Source: Mantis religiosa (Eukaryota > Arthropoda > Insecta > Mantodea > Mantidae). From it: DNA of 64,000 bases. The stretch is from positions 111,887,127 to 111,951,126 of the forward strand of contig CM060958.1 of assembly GCA_030765055.1 (NCBI GenBank), in the 5' to 3' direction. A program made the position numbers and the translations under genes. Position 1 is the first letter of the stretch, and each line of letters begins with the position of its first letter. The notes under the pieces were generated by a model. It searched no databases. It had not been told where the DNA came from and was given only the letters and a program-made list of their open reading frames with translations. Positions 33,691 to 44,434 of this stretch are shown here, piece by piece.

Positions 33691-34085
33691 GGAAAATTAT
33701 GGCGAGATGGCCGCGCAACATCTAACATATGTCAAATTTGTTCAGAAATGGATATCTTGGAACATAGGATTGCCTCTTGCAAACAGGTGCATAATATCTG
33801 GATGGTGCTTAGAGGCTTTATTGCAAAATAGTGCCCGCCATGTCTTCGGAGACTACAGCGACTAGAATTCAGTTTTAAGAACATGTCACTCTAAAGATGT
33901 GCGATCTGGTTGGTAATGGGAAGGTTACACTGGAAAATTCAGAAAAATCCTGGAAATGTGAGAATGGTTTGATTTCCTGCGAAAGGAACACTGGAAGCTA
34001 ATCACTTCTGGCCTTAGTGGTTCCATGGAGCCCTACATCACTCGATTTGATTTCGCTCACACTGGTGATTGAAGTTAAAAATAAA
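33690..34085 (+). pseudogene. LINE C-terminal remnant
   Basis: The reading LWRDGRATSNICQICSEMDI and LEHRIASCKQVHNIWMVLRG has the CxxC...H....C knuckle plus the following tryptophan helix of R1 or jockey-like LINEs. It ends in an A-rich stretch near 34075 (AAGTTAAAAATAAATTA). Confidence 0.6.
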
Positions 34086-34089
34086 TTAT

Positions 34090-36480
34090 TTATTGTTTTG
34101 AGACACCCGAGACACTACAGAATATTCTGTTACCCCTAGACGCCCTCCTTTCCGCCCAAGGAATGGAAATCCTCACTACACTAAATAAATGACAAAATCC
34201 CTGACCAATCCCTAAATAATAAGTATATACTGAAAAAAGAAAACATTACATCGTTCCCATTGATGAATAATCAAATATATAAAATAAAAAATAGAACAAA
34301 ATAAAATAAAACTAAAAGGATAAATGAATAAGAAAGTAAAAAAAAATATATATTTTATTAAAAATAGAAAAGAAAAAAACCCAGCATTTCTTACATAGTC
34401 TGATATGAAAAAATTAAAGATATGAAAACAATATTAGTCATTTAGCGAATAAAAAAAGAAAGGAGGAGAGCGATTCTTCTGTCCTGCCTTCTCCCCAAAG
34501 GTTTATATCATTTACGTTAAAATGCCTTATCGGTTTAGTAATTGAAAATAGATTATATGTACGCATTTTTAGAAGGGTCCTTATCTAGGTTTATGAGCCA
34601 TATGTTTCTTGTAATTTGAAGACTTTATAAGAAAGACTTGCGTCCTCTAACCGTTTGAAGAAAGTTCTGATAAGGAAGCAAGTAAATGAAACCACTAAAA
34701 TGGAGAAATGACAGGGATACTTCTCAAACTTGGAATAATTATTACAACCATGCAGGGAATAATCGCTCACCCAGCCTGGGGCCTATATAATTTGGTTAAT
34801 TGCCTGGTCAGTCCTTCATTTCCTTCTGACAGGCCAATCGCACTTTATGACGCAGCCAATCGATATCGCCCACAGTGCCTGTATAATGTTATGGCAACAA
34901 GCATTAGGAACAACATCAATTTCTTATCTAAGCGTTCTCCCTCCCGCTGGTGCTATTCAGAGAAACAAAACTTCCAACATATGCCATTTATTCTTGCAGA
35001 TGGAGACAAGAGCGTGACCTCATCGCTCTCTTCGCTGCATCTAGAGGTGGGTGGGGTGAATGGGTTCTGGCGAGCTTCGTAGATAAAGAACAGAGAATTT
35101 TTGCAGCGTTGAAGCTTTTCCTTTACAAGAACAGAAAAAGAAAGCGAAAAAGAAAACAAGAACTTAAGTGAATTGTTACTTGCAGGGAAAGAAATACGAG
35201 AGTTTCGCTGTGCGGAATTTATACATTTAGGGAAGAAAGCAGCGTGTTTAGAAAAATTATTTATACACACACAGATAAGATTTTTGTCCTCGTATAGTTA
35301 CACAATACACCTTATCGCTGAGACGAATGCATTTATCTGCTTTGTGCTTCATATCATGAATACTAAAGTATAAAACAAAGTAAACAATGCAGGTGCATCG
35401 CTAATCTGAAATTTCACCAAAAATAATTTTGGGACTCTCCAAATAAAAAACGCACTGTTTGAACAAAAATGGTTAAATATGAAGCTTGTAGTTTAAGTGT
35501 ATCATCTTATAACGATGCTACAGGAATATGCTCAACAACACAATTTACATGGAATATTTTTCGAAAATTTTTATTTTCTCAAAACACTAAAGACGTTGAT
35601 TAAAATACTTTAAGTATAAACTGTGTTCATTTTTATCTGTGATTTTACCACGCAAAATTTGACGTCATTAATAGAATTACTGATGGAGTGAGTTTATATA
35701 CGATTTCCCTGGCGGCTTGCGATCGTGCTTGATGTGCTGACAGTAGCTTTGAGGCCTCCCTCTACCGGCAGGTAAATATACTATTTGAGAGGTGCATGTG
35801 CCCGCGTAATATAAAGGTTTGCAACTTCACCTGGTGCGTAGATACGATAATGTTTTTTTTAAAAAAAAAAAACTGTATACGGCAATGCAATGAACTACAA
35901 AGCTAATTATGCAGCCATAAAAGTGTAACATGAAGAATATGGAAATGATAAGTCAATAAATACTTATTTCATAATGAACATCAGTTTTTCTGTTATAGTA
36001 AAGATATATGCATATTGTAAACTTGTCACGTAAAATAGAAATATTTCAATTTGATCTTAATTCACAGTTTCCTCACAATGTAGCTTCATTACAAACCAGA
36101 AAATTATCTGAACATGTTCTAGGAATGAAAAATACATTAGTGTTACAATATGTACAAAGGTTTTATTCAAGTCTAGAATAATCTCTATTACATATTCTAA
36201 TGTGTCCATTTTCTTATGTTCCCCTTAAACACTATATTACGAGAAGGTAGGCCTTTCGGTCATAACATTATTTAATGCTTCTAGATTGGAACCAGTCACA
36301 GTTTTTTGCAAGTAACTGATCCTGTATCTTGGAAATGTTTAAAGCACCTATTGATTTTAAAAGACATAAGGATACCAACATTAATAGACATTTTAATTAA
36401 GCGTGGGAATGACAACAATTTATATCGTATACTGATAAAACGGAAGATGTTTATGTTGTAAACAAAAGTATGTCAATTTG
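34090..36480. other. no recognisable gene
   Basis: About 2.4 kb, mostly AT-rich. The 124-codon frame at 34708 (plus) and the two overlapping frames near 35000 on opposite strands resemble nothing I know and have no splice-site context that convinces me. A CCTATATAA stretch at about 34782 could be a TATA box, but no gene follows. Confidence 0.35.
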
Positions 36481-36499
36481 ACGGTACCTGGACACTTTT

Positions 36500-36655
36500 C
36501 ACAACATTACGCTGCAAGGAACTTGTCTGAATGCTGGGTAGCATTGCATAAACTCCTCTATGCAGCGGTTTAATCTATACTTGTATGTCTCACCAATTTT
36601 AATCCCGGCACGAAGGTAGTATTCAACCATGAAGACGCGGTCGTCTGTGTTCATA
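36500..36655 (-). pseudogene. possible mariner-type N-terminal helix-turn-helix
   Basis: The minus strand reads MNTDDRVFMVEYYLRAGIKI, then YKYRLNRCIEEFMQCYPAF before a stop. The 'ERV.MV..Y' start resembles the DUF4817-type helix-turn-helix of DD41D mariners. It is short and isolated. Confidence 0.35.
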
Positions 36656-36861
36656 TCCAGGGGAAGCTGGTTGTATTAGTTGCCTGGCAACCACACTTAG
36701 ATCGCTGTAATTTGCTTACTATTCCGCAAAAGTTACCACTTCTCCGTAGGGGGAACTATGATTTCAAGATAGACTATGATTTTCATAGTTAATTATGACG
36801 TCATTCTTGCTCAATCGGAGGGCGGGAAATAACGAATAAAAATGAACACCGTGTATACATA

Positions 36862-37335
36862 CGGGGTGAGTAAAAAGTATGGAACAATGCTTGTAACTTT
36901 GTTATCCTTTGTGAAATGATATTTTTTTTTAGAAAAGCTGTAAGATATAAACATTTTTCATATTAATGTGATTGTGAATAGGGCTTGACTATTTTTAACG
37001 GTAACATCGGTTTTCGTGCTTTTGGTCCTCAGGTCTCGGAACGTTCTGGTAGATGTTTTTTAAACTGTCTTTTAAATTCATTAAGACATATTACAGCACA
37101 TGAAATGTAACCCAAGAAAACACATTCATAACAAAATTAGGAATGATGAATTCACTTCAAAAGTTGCTCAAAATGGTCAGCACTGCCCAAGTCTGTCTTT
37201 GAAATTAATTAATGTTTCAAGCAACACTGTTCGCCTGATCAGCTGCATTCCCAATTCTTCGCTTTAACTCTTCAAAATATCTTGGTCCTTGTCTCCACTT
37301 CAAATATCCCCACAAGAAAAAGTCTAAGGGGAGAT
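36862..37335 (-). pseudogene. mariner (DD41D-like) C-terminal remnant with terminus
   Basis: The minus strand reads PLDFFLWGYLKWRQGPRYFE, then ELKRRIGNAADQANSVA at about 37320-37200. PLDFFLWG holds the third catalytic Asp of DD41D-type mariners. The left side ends at a terminus of the form ACGGGGTGAGTAAAAAGTAT. The right part is lost. Confidence 0.6.
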
Positions 37336-37380
37336 TTTGGTGGTATTTCGTTCATTTTGTAAATGTGTAATTCCATTAAT

Positions 37381-37470
37381 GCGAGGGCGCTTCAATAAGT
37401 AATGCAACACATTTTGTTTTCTGAAACAGGGGTTGTTTTATTCAGCATTGATAATTTCCTTATACGTTTT
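37381..37470. mobile_element. mariner terminus, solo
   Basis: GCGAGGGCGCTTCAATAAGT, followed by AATGCAACACATTTT, has the form of a mariner inverted terminus. No partner or transposase is visible; the SINE-derived array begins 150 bases on. Confidence 0.45.
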
Positions 37471-37622
37471 AACTGGTAGTCACATGTGTTGTTGTTTTCA
37501 AATGCTAGGCTTTGGCAATGAAGCCATTAGCTCTCTTGCTCTCCAATATTTCTGTGTAGTGGGTCCGGCAGGTAGGGCTTCACAGGTTAGAAGATGTTCT
37601 TCAGTCATTTTCTCTTCTTTGT

Positions 37623-38360
37623 TGCGTCCGATGTGACTTACCGTTGGAGGTTTTACCTTATCCTGAAGATGAATGTCTGGTAACTCTAAGTTCTATGTAC
37701 CAGGTACCCATTTGAACATCGTTTCATTCATCGTCCGATATAACTTACCGTTGGAGGTTTTACCTTATCCTGAAGATGAATGTCTGGTAACTCTAAGTTC
37801 TATGTACCAGGTACCCATTTGAACATTGTTTCATTCATCGTCCGATATAACTTAACGTTGGAGGTTTTACCTTCTCCTGAATGATGAATGTCTGGTAACT
37901 CTAATTTCCATGTACCAGGTACCCATTTGAACTTCGTTTCATTCATCGTGCAATATAACTTAACGTTGGAGGTTTTACCTTCTCCTGAATGATGAATGTC
38001 TGGTAACTCTAAGTTCTATGTACCAGGAACCCATTTGAACATTGTTTCATTCATCGTCCGATATAACTTAACGTTGGAGGTTTTACCTTCTCCTGAATGA
38101 TGAATGTCTGGTAACTCTAAGTTCTATGTACCAGGTACCCATTTGAACATCGTTTCATTCATCGTCCGATATAACTTAACGTTGGAGGTTTTACCTTCTC
38201 CTGAATGATGAATGTCTGGTAACTCTAATTTCCATGTACCAGGTACCCATTTGAACTTCGTTTCATTCATCGTCCAATATAACTTAACGTTGGGGGTTTT
38301 ACCTTCTCCTGAATGATGAATGTCTGGTAACTCTAAGTTCTATGCACCAGGTACCCATTT
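37623..38360 (+). repeat. 107/108-bp tandem array derived from SINE A tail
   Basis: The anchor GTTGG(A/G)GGTTTTACC stands at 37643, 37750, 37857, 37965, 38073, 38181 and 38289: periods 107, 107, 108, 108, 108, 108. Each unit is the distal half of SINE A (GAATGTCTGGTAACTCTAAG ... CATTCATCGTCCGATATAAC). Units 3 and 6 share private changes (TAATTTCCATG, GAACTTCG), so a three-unit block of 324 bases was itself duplicated. The tRNA-like head is absent throughout. Confidence 0.95.
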
Positions 38361-39455
38361 GTTGAGAAACCGATTTTCGAGGTAGACGGTCGTTAGGAAG
38401 CGTATCCAGGTGGGGTAGTAAGAATTTACAGAGAAGTTTAGCAGCTCATTTTCTGTTTTGGCACACTTTATAGTTGAAAGAACATAGCTGTATCATTCAG
38501 AATCATCGAGGATATCGCATCCCATCTTTTTCTCACTCAACACAATGCAGTACTGCATGCAGTCTATATTTAGGGATAAGACAAATGTTGTCTGCCACAA
38601 CCTGTGACTGCATGTTTTAATACAATATGACTGTACGTATGTAGCCCTGAATTGCTCTTTAAATGAATGCTCACTTAAGCTTACAGCTGTGCCACAGCTC
38701 TCGAGCTCCTTGAACACTGTGACTGGGAGACGAATGGGTTGCATAACAACACGGAGAAACACTTGTGATCTGAATTGGCGCGCATACGCTTTCAGCGCAC
38801 GAAAACAATGGGACACGTTAAATCGTGTCTAAATAGAAATTAAAATTTCCCAATGTTGGTAAAACACACTCTTGTTTCAAGCATCTCATTTTTAACGAGT
38901 CATTAACGGTTTCACTGATGCACGCATCTGGTAAATGTGTTCAGCTACATTAAAGAGCAACTTACATAAAGGTGTATTACTTTATATAAACGTATATGGT
39001 AAACATAGAGGGTCTTATAATCCACCCAACAGCTCTATGTGAAGAATCCACTGGAGATACACGTTTTGAGGTCCCTGAAACAAAATCTTCTCAATAAGGT
39101 AAGCGTGGGTAATATGGATTGGCGGGCGACATGGATTATTTTTACAAAATCTGCTTTCTAGGGACATGTAGTGCATTGTTGTGTGGGAACGAGCATTATG
39201 GGTGAAGAAGTTAAATACCTAAGACAGTTAAGTGTTTAACACGATTGTGTTTCTTCAGTCTAAGGAAAATATCGAACTTCTTTCCCAGAAAAGAGGTATC
39301 TAATTCCTCCATTTCTAGCGTTTTGTTATTTTTAAGTTAATTTAAGATAGATTTCTAGCGAATATATATTGACATTGCTCCATAAACTTGTACAATAAAA
39401 AATAAACATTTTTTTGTTAATTGGTGGAAATTAATCATTTTTTAAAACTAGCCAT
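38361..39455. other. no recognisable feature
   Basis: One 107-codon minus frame (38816-38493) resembles nothing I know. The rest is AT-rich. Confidence 0.35.
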
Positions 39456-39472
39456 ACATAGGCTAAGGTATT

Positions 39473-40062
39473 TGAATTTTTCATGTTGACTCCATCTATT
39501 AAAAACCTTAGCCTATGTATAGGTAGTGTGAAGAAATTATTAATTTCCATCAACTAACTAAAATAATAAGAGCTAAATGATGAAGCCTGGGACTCAAGTA
39601 CTAACGATAGTAAGTCGCTACAAACGGTGCATCTCGAATGCGAGAGCCCCTAGTAGTTTACCGGGGAAATATACAAGTAAAAGGGAGTTTAATGTCATGA
39701 CGGTATGTTGGCCATGATAGCTAAATGGGTTAGAGCGCCTGGACAGAAACCCGTCAAATCCCGTCAAATCCCGTCCGTGGATTGAATTTTTCATGTTGAT
39801 TCTATCAAAACCTTAGCCTATATACGGCTAGTGTGAAGAAATGATTAATTTCCATCAATTAACTTAAATAATAAGAGTTAAATGATGAAGCCTGAGACAA
39901 GTATTTACGATAGTAAGTCGCCACAAACGATGTATCTGGAATGCGAGAGCCCCTAGTGGTCTACCGGAGAAATATACGAGTCAAATGGATAATTTAATGT
40001 CATGACGGCCAGTTCGCTATGGTAGTGGCCCAAATCCCGGCCAGGCATTGAATTTTTCTTGT
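39473..40062 (+). repeat. SINE family C, two copies in tandem
   Basis: Each unit of about 300 bases runs ATTGAATTTTT(C)ATGTTGA, CCTTAGCCTAT, TTAATTTCCATCAA, GAAGCCTG, TAGTAAGTCGC(T/C)ACAAACG, GCGAGAGCCCCTAGT, then a tRNA-like head (ATAGCTAAATGGGTTAGAGC in the first; eroded in the second). A third unit begins near 40050. The head lies between body copies, so the array is head-to-tail. A 14-base hairpin (TACATAGGCTAAGG / CCTTAGCCTATGTA) spans 39455-39520 at the left edge. Confidence 0.8.
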
Positions 40063-40140
40063 TGACTATCTATCAAAATACTTTCGTAAATACACAGTCC
40101 TCCTTGTTATGATAGCTAAGTACTTAATCAGTGTAGCAAA

Positions 40141-40442
40141 GGTATATAGGACAAAGCGGAAGGACCATCGCTAATAGAATAAACGAACATGAACGGAGCA
40201 TTCGTTTAATGCAACCTGAGAAGTCAGGCATGGCAGAGCATTGTTTTGATAGCGACCATAGAGCCAACTTTCGGGAGACGACCGTCTTGGCAAAATACAA
40301 CAGTTACTGCGAGCGGAGAGTTAAGGAAGCTTTGGCAATTACCTCCGAGAGGAGCACGCTTCTTTTGGAAACCGGCCTTAAAATAGAAAGTCGTCGACTT
40401 AAGAAGCACATATCAATACAGCTTGATAATCAAGTTAAGTAG
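40141..40442 (+). pseudogene. GIY-YIG endonuclease end of a second Penelope-like type
   Basis: The frame reads YIGQSGRTIANRINEHERSI, RLMQPEKSGMAEHCFDSDH and then RRVKEALAIT. This is the YIG half of a GIY-YIG endonuclease with the usual R..R..EH pattern. The protein differs clearly from the type at 1.1, 10.5 and 45.4 kb. The frame is open for about 100 codons to the stop at 40440-40442; the GIY half and the reverse transcriptase are missing. The downstream 300 bases recur, inverted and decayed, at about 43385-43520. Confidence 0.7.
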
Positions 40443-40611
40443 TTACGTTTCTTTAACCCAATATATTTTCTATACTCACGCCACCTCCCGACGTGACATT
40501 TAATTTCCTGAAAACAGTCTTTTATTCAGTAATACGAATTTCGATAGTGTTTTGTCTTGTTTATATTTGTGTTATATCCAGAGATTCATTTGTAGTTATA
40601 ACATTTAGTAA

Positions 40612-40680
40612 ATATCCTGATGGTGGGAGAGATGCACACTCCCGAAACGTTGACTTCTAGTCATCTTTTCACCTGGCTTG
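40612..40680 (+). other. hammerhead-ribozyme-like motif in Penelope-like tail
   Basis: CCTGATGGTGGGAGAGATGC then CTCCCGAAAC resembles a hammerhead core: CTGATG, a 5-base stem GGGAG/CTCCC, and GAAA. The A expected after CTGATG is replaced by GT, and I cannot draw a convincing stem I. Penelope-like elements are known to carry hammerhead motifs, which makes the position plausible. Confidence 0.3.
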
Positions 40681-40744
40681 CTGCCCGAGAAGAAAGTGAG
40701 CATATTCGTAGCCAGGAAAACTTGAGGTGTTATTTTATATAAGT

Positions 40745-41315
40745 CTGACATACTTTACAGAAGATGGGACGAGTAACATTTTGAAGTGGTATGAGTTTGT
40801 TATCAGTAGATTTTTGTACTGTATTTCAGACACGTGACGAACCACGTGCAGTATCCAATTAATGCAATCTCGGATATTGGCAATGTGCCATATCGTCACG
40901 TTCGTGCTCCTCCCTTACAATCACGTGGTGCTGTGGCTACGTGTCGGCATGTCCTATGCCACAAACAGTCATGTCATGCTGAAGCTTTACTCAATCTAAC
41001 AGCAGCACCTCAAAGTCACGTAGTGAAGTCACAGTTAATGTATATTGAGTATACCTACAGTATAATATTTTTCGAGGATGAGTATTCTGAACAGCTTGGT
41101 AATTTAATTTTAGATTCATTATTATTTCTATAGGCATAGTATTTTCATTTTTAGGTTTCTAGAATTTCGTTTTTCTTTTTTTTTTCTTTTTTCTTTTTCT
41201 TTTTTATAGATATATATATTTTTCCTTTTTTCCGTTATTTAACCGTTTTTTTATTATTTCCATTCATTTTCTTATATATTTTCCTTAGTTTCACACATAT
41301 TCACTAAACACATAA
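40745..41315. other. no gene; pyrimidine-rich tract
   Basis: A 99-codon frame at 40834 has no resemblance to a known family. 41168-41230 is a long T/C-rich run. Confidence 0.4.
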
Positions 41316-41406
41316 GCACCCATGCCCAAGGCGGGACTCGAACCCGCGACCCTCTACGCGGCGGAACGCTAGAGACATACGCTTTAGCGACCATGGCTAC
41401 GAGGCC
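41316..41406 (-). repeat. tRNA-like SINE head
   Basis: In reverse, a perfect B box in a stem (CGCGGGTTCGAGTCCCGCCT) and an A-box-like TAGCCATGGTCGCTAAAG, about 85 bases in all. The acceptor ends do not pair well (GGCCTCG against TTGGGCA), and there is no CCA-like or terminator context. I therefore read it as a SINE head, though a decayed tRNA gene is possible. Confidence 0.5.
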
Positions 41407-41654
41407 GATGTCTTCGTAAGAGTATAGCTCTGCTACTTAAGATTTAATTACTCTAACTTAAATTATTATAGTAAACTTAAAAGTGACTTTGTATAGTTTT
41501 GCTAATATCCTAAAATATCTGATATGTAACACCCACTTGACTTTTTTTACCCACTTTTGTAAAACGTACACTTACAAGCGTTGTCCGCCTATTTCATATT
41601 AATGCAAATAAATATTTATCGAAATTATGTCATTACATATTTTCTTATCTTTCT

Positions 41655-42820
41655 ATAATTAATATTAGATTAGATTTTTATTTTGCATATTACAAAATTT
41701 TACAATTTACAACTTTAGGCTACATTTATTTGTTTTTACTTTGTTGCTACCTTGGCTTAAATGACACCCTGTTCTTCTGCTCTGCCAGGTAGCTCTTAAT
41801 CTCCATGCCTCCTTGTTATTTAATTAGTCACATTCTTCACCCTCATCTTCCTTTCTTATATTCTTTACATTTCTGAACAATTTTTGGTTTACATTCTCTA
41901 AGAACTCAACAATAGTTCTTACTTTCTTTTCTTTCCCCTTTTCTTTCCTCTTCTCTATTTTCTCCCATTTTTCTTCCCAAACCTTTTATGTCCACATTGC
42001 AGCCTCCTCGCATTCTGTTACATACTGTTCTATGCTTTCTTTTCCCCCACACAATTCACGACTTCCCTTTTCCCTATTTCTTATTCCTCTTAGAAATATT
42101 GTTCCTGTTCTCATCCATGCTAACCCTTCTCTCTCTTGTCTATTGCAGTAATCTACATATGCTTCTCGTCCCCAATTTCTTTTTATTTTCTTGTAAAATT
42201 GTAATGATTCCATATTTTCTTGACTTTCCCATATTTCCTGTCTTTTTATATCTTCTATTCTGCATTTTACCAATTTACCCACATCGGCAGTATTCCTTTC
42301 TCTAATCTCCATATATCTCTCATTCTTATTTTTTCCATAATTCCTCCTATCTCTGCCCACCAACCATTTCAGTTCTGTAATCTCTTTTGCTGTCTCATGT
42401 ATAATTTCATAATTTCTCGTTCTTCTTTGGTCAAACACCTGTACCAAAATTTTATTATTCTTTCCACTGTTATTCCATTTCTTCTTGTGTTTCCTAATTC
42501 TACTAAAGCTACCTCTCTAAGTGCTGATCTTGGTAAACCTAGTAGCTCTTTACAAAAATGCTGTAGCTTTGGTCCACCGTTTTGTTTACCTCTGTGGCCC
42601 CCCCCCCCAGATCTCCACTGCATTCAACATTTTGGATTCAACTAGTGCCTCATACGTTCTTTCTAGCCACTTGGTTGTCATTTATAGCTTATATTTCCAT
42701 ATTCTTGTCCCATTCATTGCCGCCCTTCCTTTTGCTTCAATTTTTCTCCTGTGTGCTCCCCACTTTCCATTGTTATTCAACCTTACTGCTAAGTATTTGA
42801 ATTCATCATTGTGTTAAACT
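41655..42820 (-). mobile_element. LINE C-terminal part and 3' end
   Basis: The minus strand from 42820 reads FKYLAVRLNNNGKWGAHRRK and YEALVESKMLNAVEIWGGG (reverse-transcriptase thumb). GLPRSALREVALVELGNTRR follows, then the knuckle LCGGKESIEQYVTECEE. The 3' end runs into a TCTAA repeat (in reverse at 41660-41680), matching the copy that ends at 52082. Several frameshifts break it. The C10 run near 42600 lies in the frame. Confidence 0.8.
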
Positions 42821-43380
42821 CTTTCATACATCCAAAAGGGCAAGGAGAATGCAGTAAGTTGTAGCAGACAATAACATCTTTAAAGAGCTGGTGTCTTCGC
42901 AATGATTAAGTACCGTTCTCTTTGCTTCTCCAAGAGATAAACAAAAGAATAGCTATTTTCTATTTGACGTAAGCATTTGACAGCTCAAGCCGTTAACAAG
43001 AATTATTATCAGAAAATGGTTACTCTACAAAAAATGTATTTGACATAAACTGTACACCATAAGGTGTAAGATTTTGAACCTCTTATATGGTTTACCATTA
43101 TTCACACATTAGCACTTCAGATGTTATTCACAGAGAATATTAAGATGTAGATTTCATTTGTTATCAAAATGTCTTAAAGCTTCTATGCGTAGCTATTTTT
43201 GAGAACAGTTTTCCATATATAGTGTAGGGTATTTTATGGGCTTTCAGAATGGGCCAAAAATAGTGAAATTTTCAAAATTTAAATTTTCATTTCTTCTTGT
43301 TCCCCAGTTTTAATGATTAAAATGATAAATAACACTTTACATTAAGATTATGTTAGAGTATTTATTTTCAGTTTTAACAT
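42821..43380. other. no recognisable feature
   Basis: AT-rich, without assignable content. Confidence 0.4.
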
Positions 43381-43384
43381 GTAT

Positions 43385-43570
43385 TTCAACTCTAATACAA
43401 ACATAAATAATGAAAAAAGCACTGTCAATACTCGCATCACCGAACAAAAGACTTTTCAGTAAATTAAATGTCAGGTTAGGAGATGGCGTGAGTATAGAAA
43501 ATTAATTGGGTCAAAGAAAAGTAATCTAATCGTCTTTTCACCTGGCTTGTTTCCCGAGAAAATCTCGAAC
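43385..43570. mobile_element. tail pieces of the second Penelope-like type
   Basis: 43385-43520 matches the reverse complement of about 40440-40600 (GGCGTGAGTATAGAAAAT). The next 40 bases (ATCGTCTTTTCACCTGGCTT) match 40660-40700 in direct orientation. Pieces of one element thus sit here in opposite orientations. Confidence 0.55.
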
Positions 43571-44430
43571 AAATCAGCAATTGTTTAATAAGTGTAACTT
43601 AATTGCAGAATCGTCTAGAGTGTAACGAAAATGACCAAAGTGGCATTACACCTTGAATTCAAAAGTATCTGAAAACAAACTGGTTTCATTGTTTTACTTG
43701 ATAAACTGAAGGAATATCAGAGGTTTCTTTTATTTCACATGTCCAAGAAGAGGGAGCGAAGTTTTGGCACAGGTTATTTCGTCAATACGAGCATTTTTTC
43801 TGTTCAGCATATTTGTAAACATACATTGTGTACTTTTGGAACTACATTTCGGTCAACAACTATTTCTCATAAACCTCTCCCAATATTTGCATGTGAAAGA
43901 GCTGGAAAGCTACAGAAATTGTGCTGTTGGAAGCATATCAAAACAAGCGATAACATTCAGGGCACAGGGTTATACGCAAAACTTGTTTATTTGGATTTAA
44001 ACTCAAACTAAAAGGATAATGTTTGGTTGTTTAATTCCATACTAACAAACCAGAATTAGCACTCTAGTGGTGTACTCAGCTATTGGTGTAAACCAACCCA
44101 AAGCAGCACCCTAGCATTTTATACTACCGCTTATCCGTTTAAAATACAACTGAATTTACTAAATGCTGTACTTTGTTGACTGAAGTTATGGTTCCTGCGT
44201 CTGTTTTGCTGTGAGACTATGATTATTTGAAGTACAATACTTTCTGTAACACACAATGCTTCAGTTTTTTGTTATGGTTCCCACAGTAAAAGGATGTCCC
44301 TTTTTTAGATCCACGATTTAAGTTATTATTGCTAGGAAGGTATGGGAAATTATCGAATGAGAACATTTTTATTTTGTTAGTTAAAAGTTTACTGCTGTAA
44401 ATACGTAAAATAAGAAGCTATTAACAGTGA
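43571..44430. other. no recognisable feature
   Basis: Two overlapping 80-90 codon frames near 43740 resemble nothing I know. Confidence 0.35.
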
Positions 44431-44434
44431 AACA

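Noticed and set aside
34708..35082. A 124-codon protein gene
   Set aside because: No family resemblance, base composition like the flanks, overlapping frames on both strands.
37623..38360. CRISPR-like array
   Set aside because: Uniform 107/108-bp tandem units derived from a SINE; no spacers.
41316..41406. A tRNA gene on the minus strand
   Set aside because: Acceptor ends do not pair and no terminator follows; more likely a SINE head.
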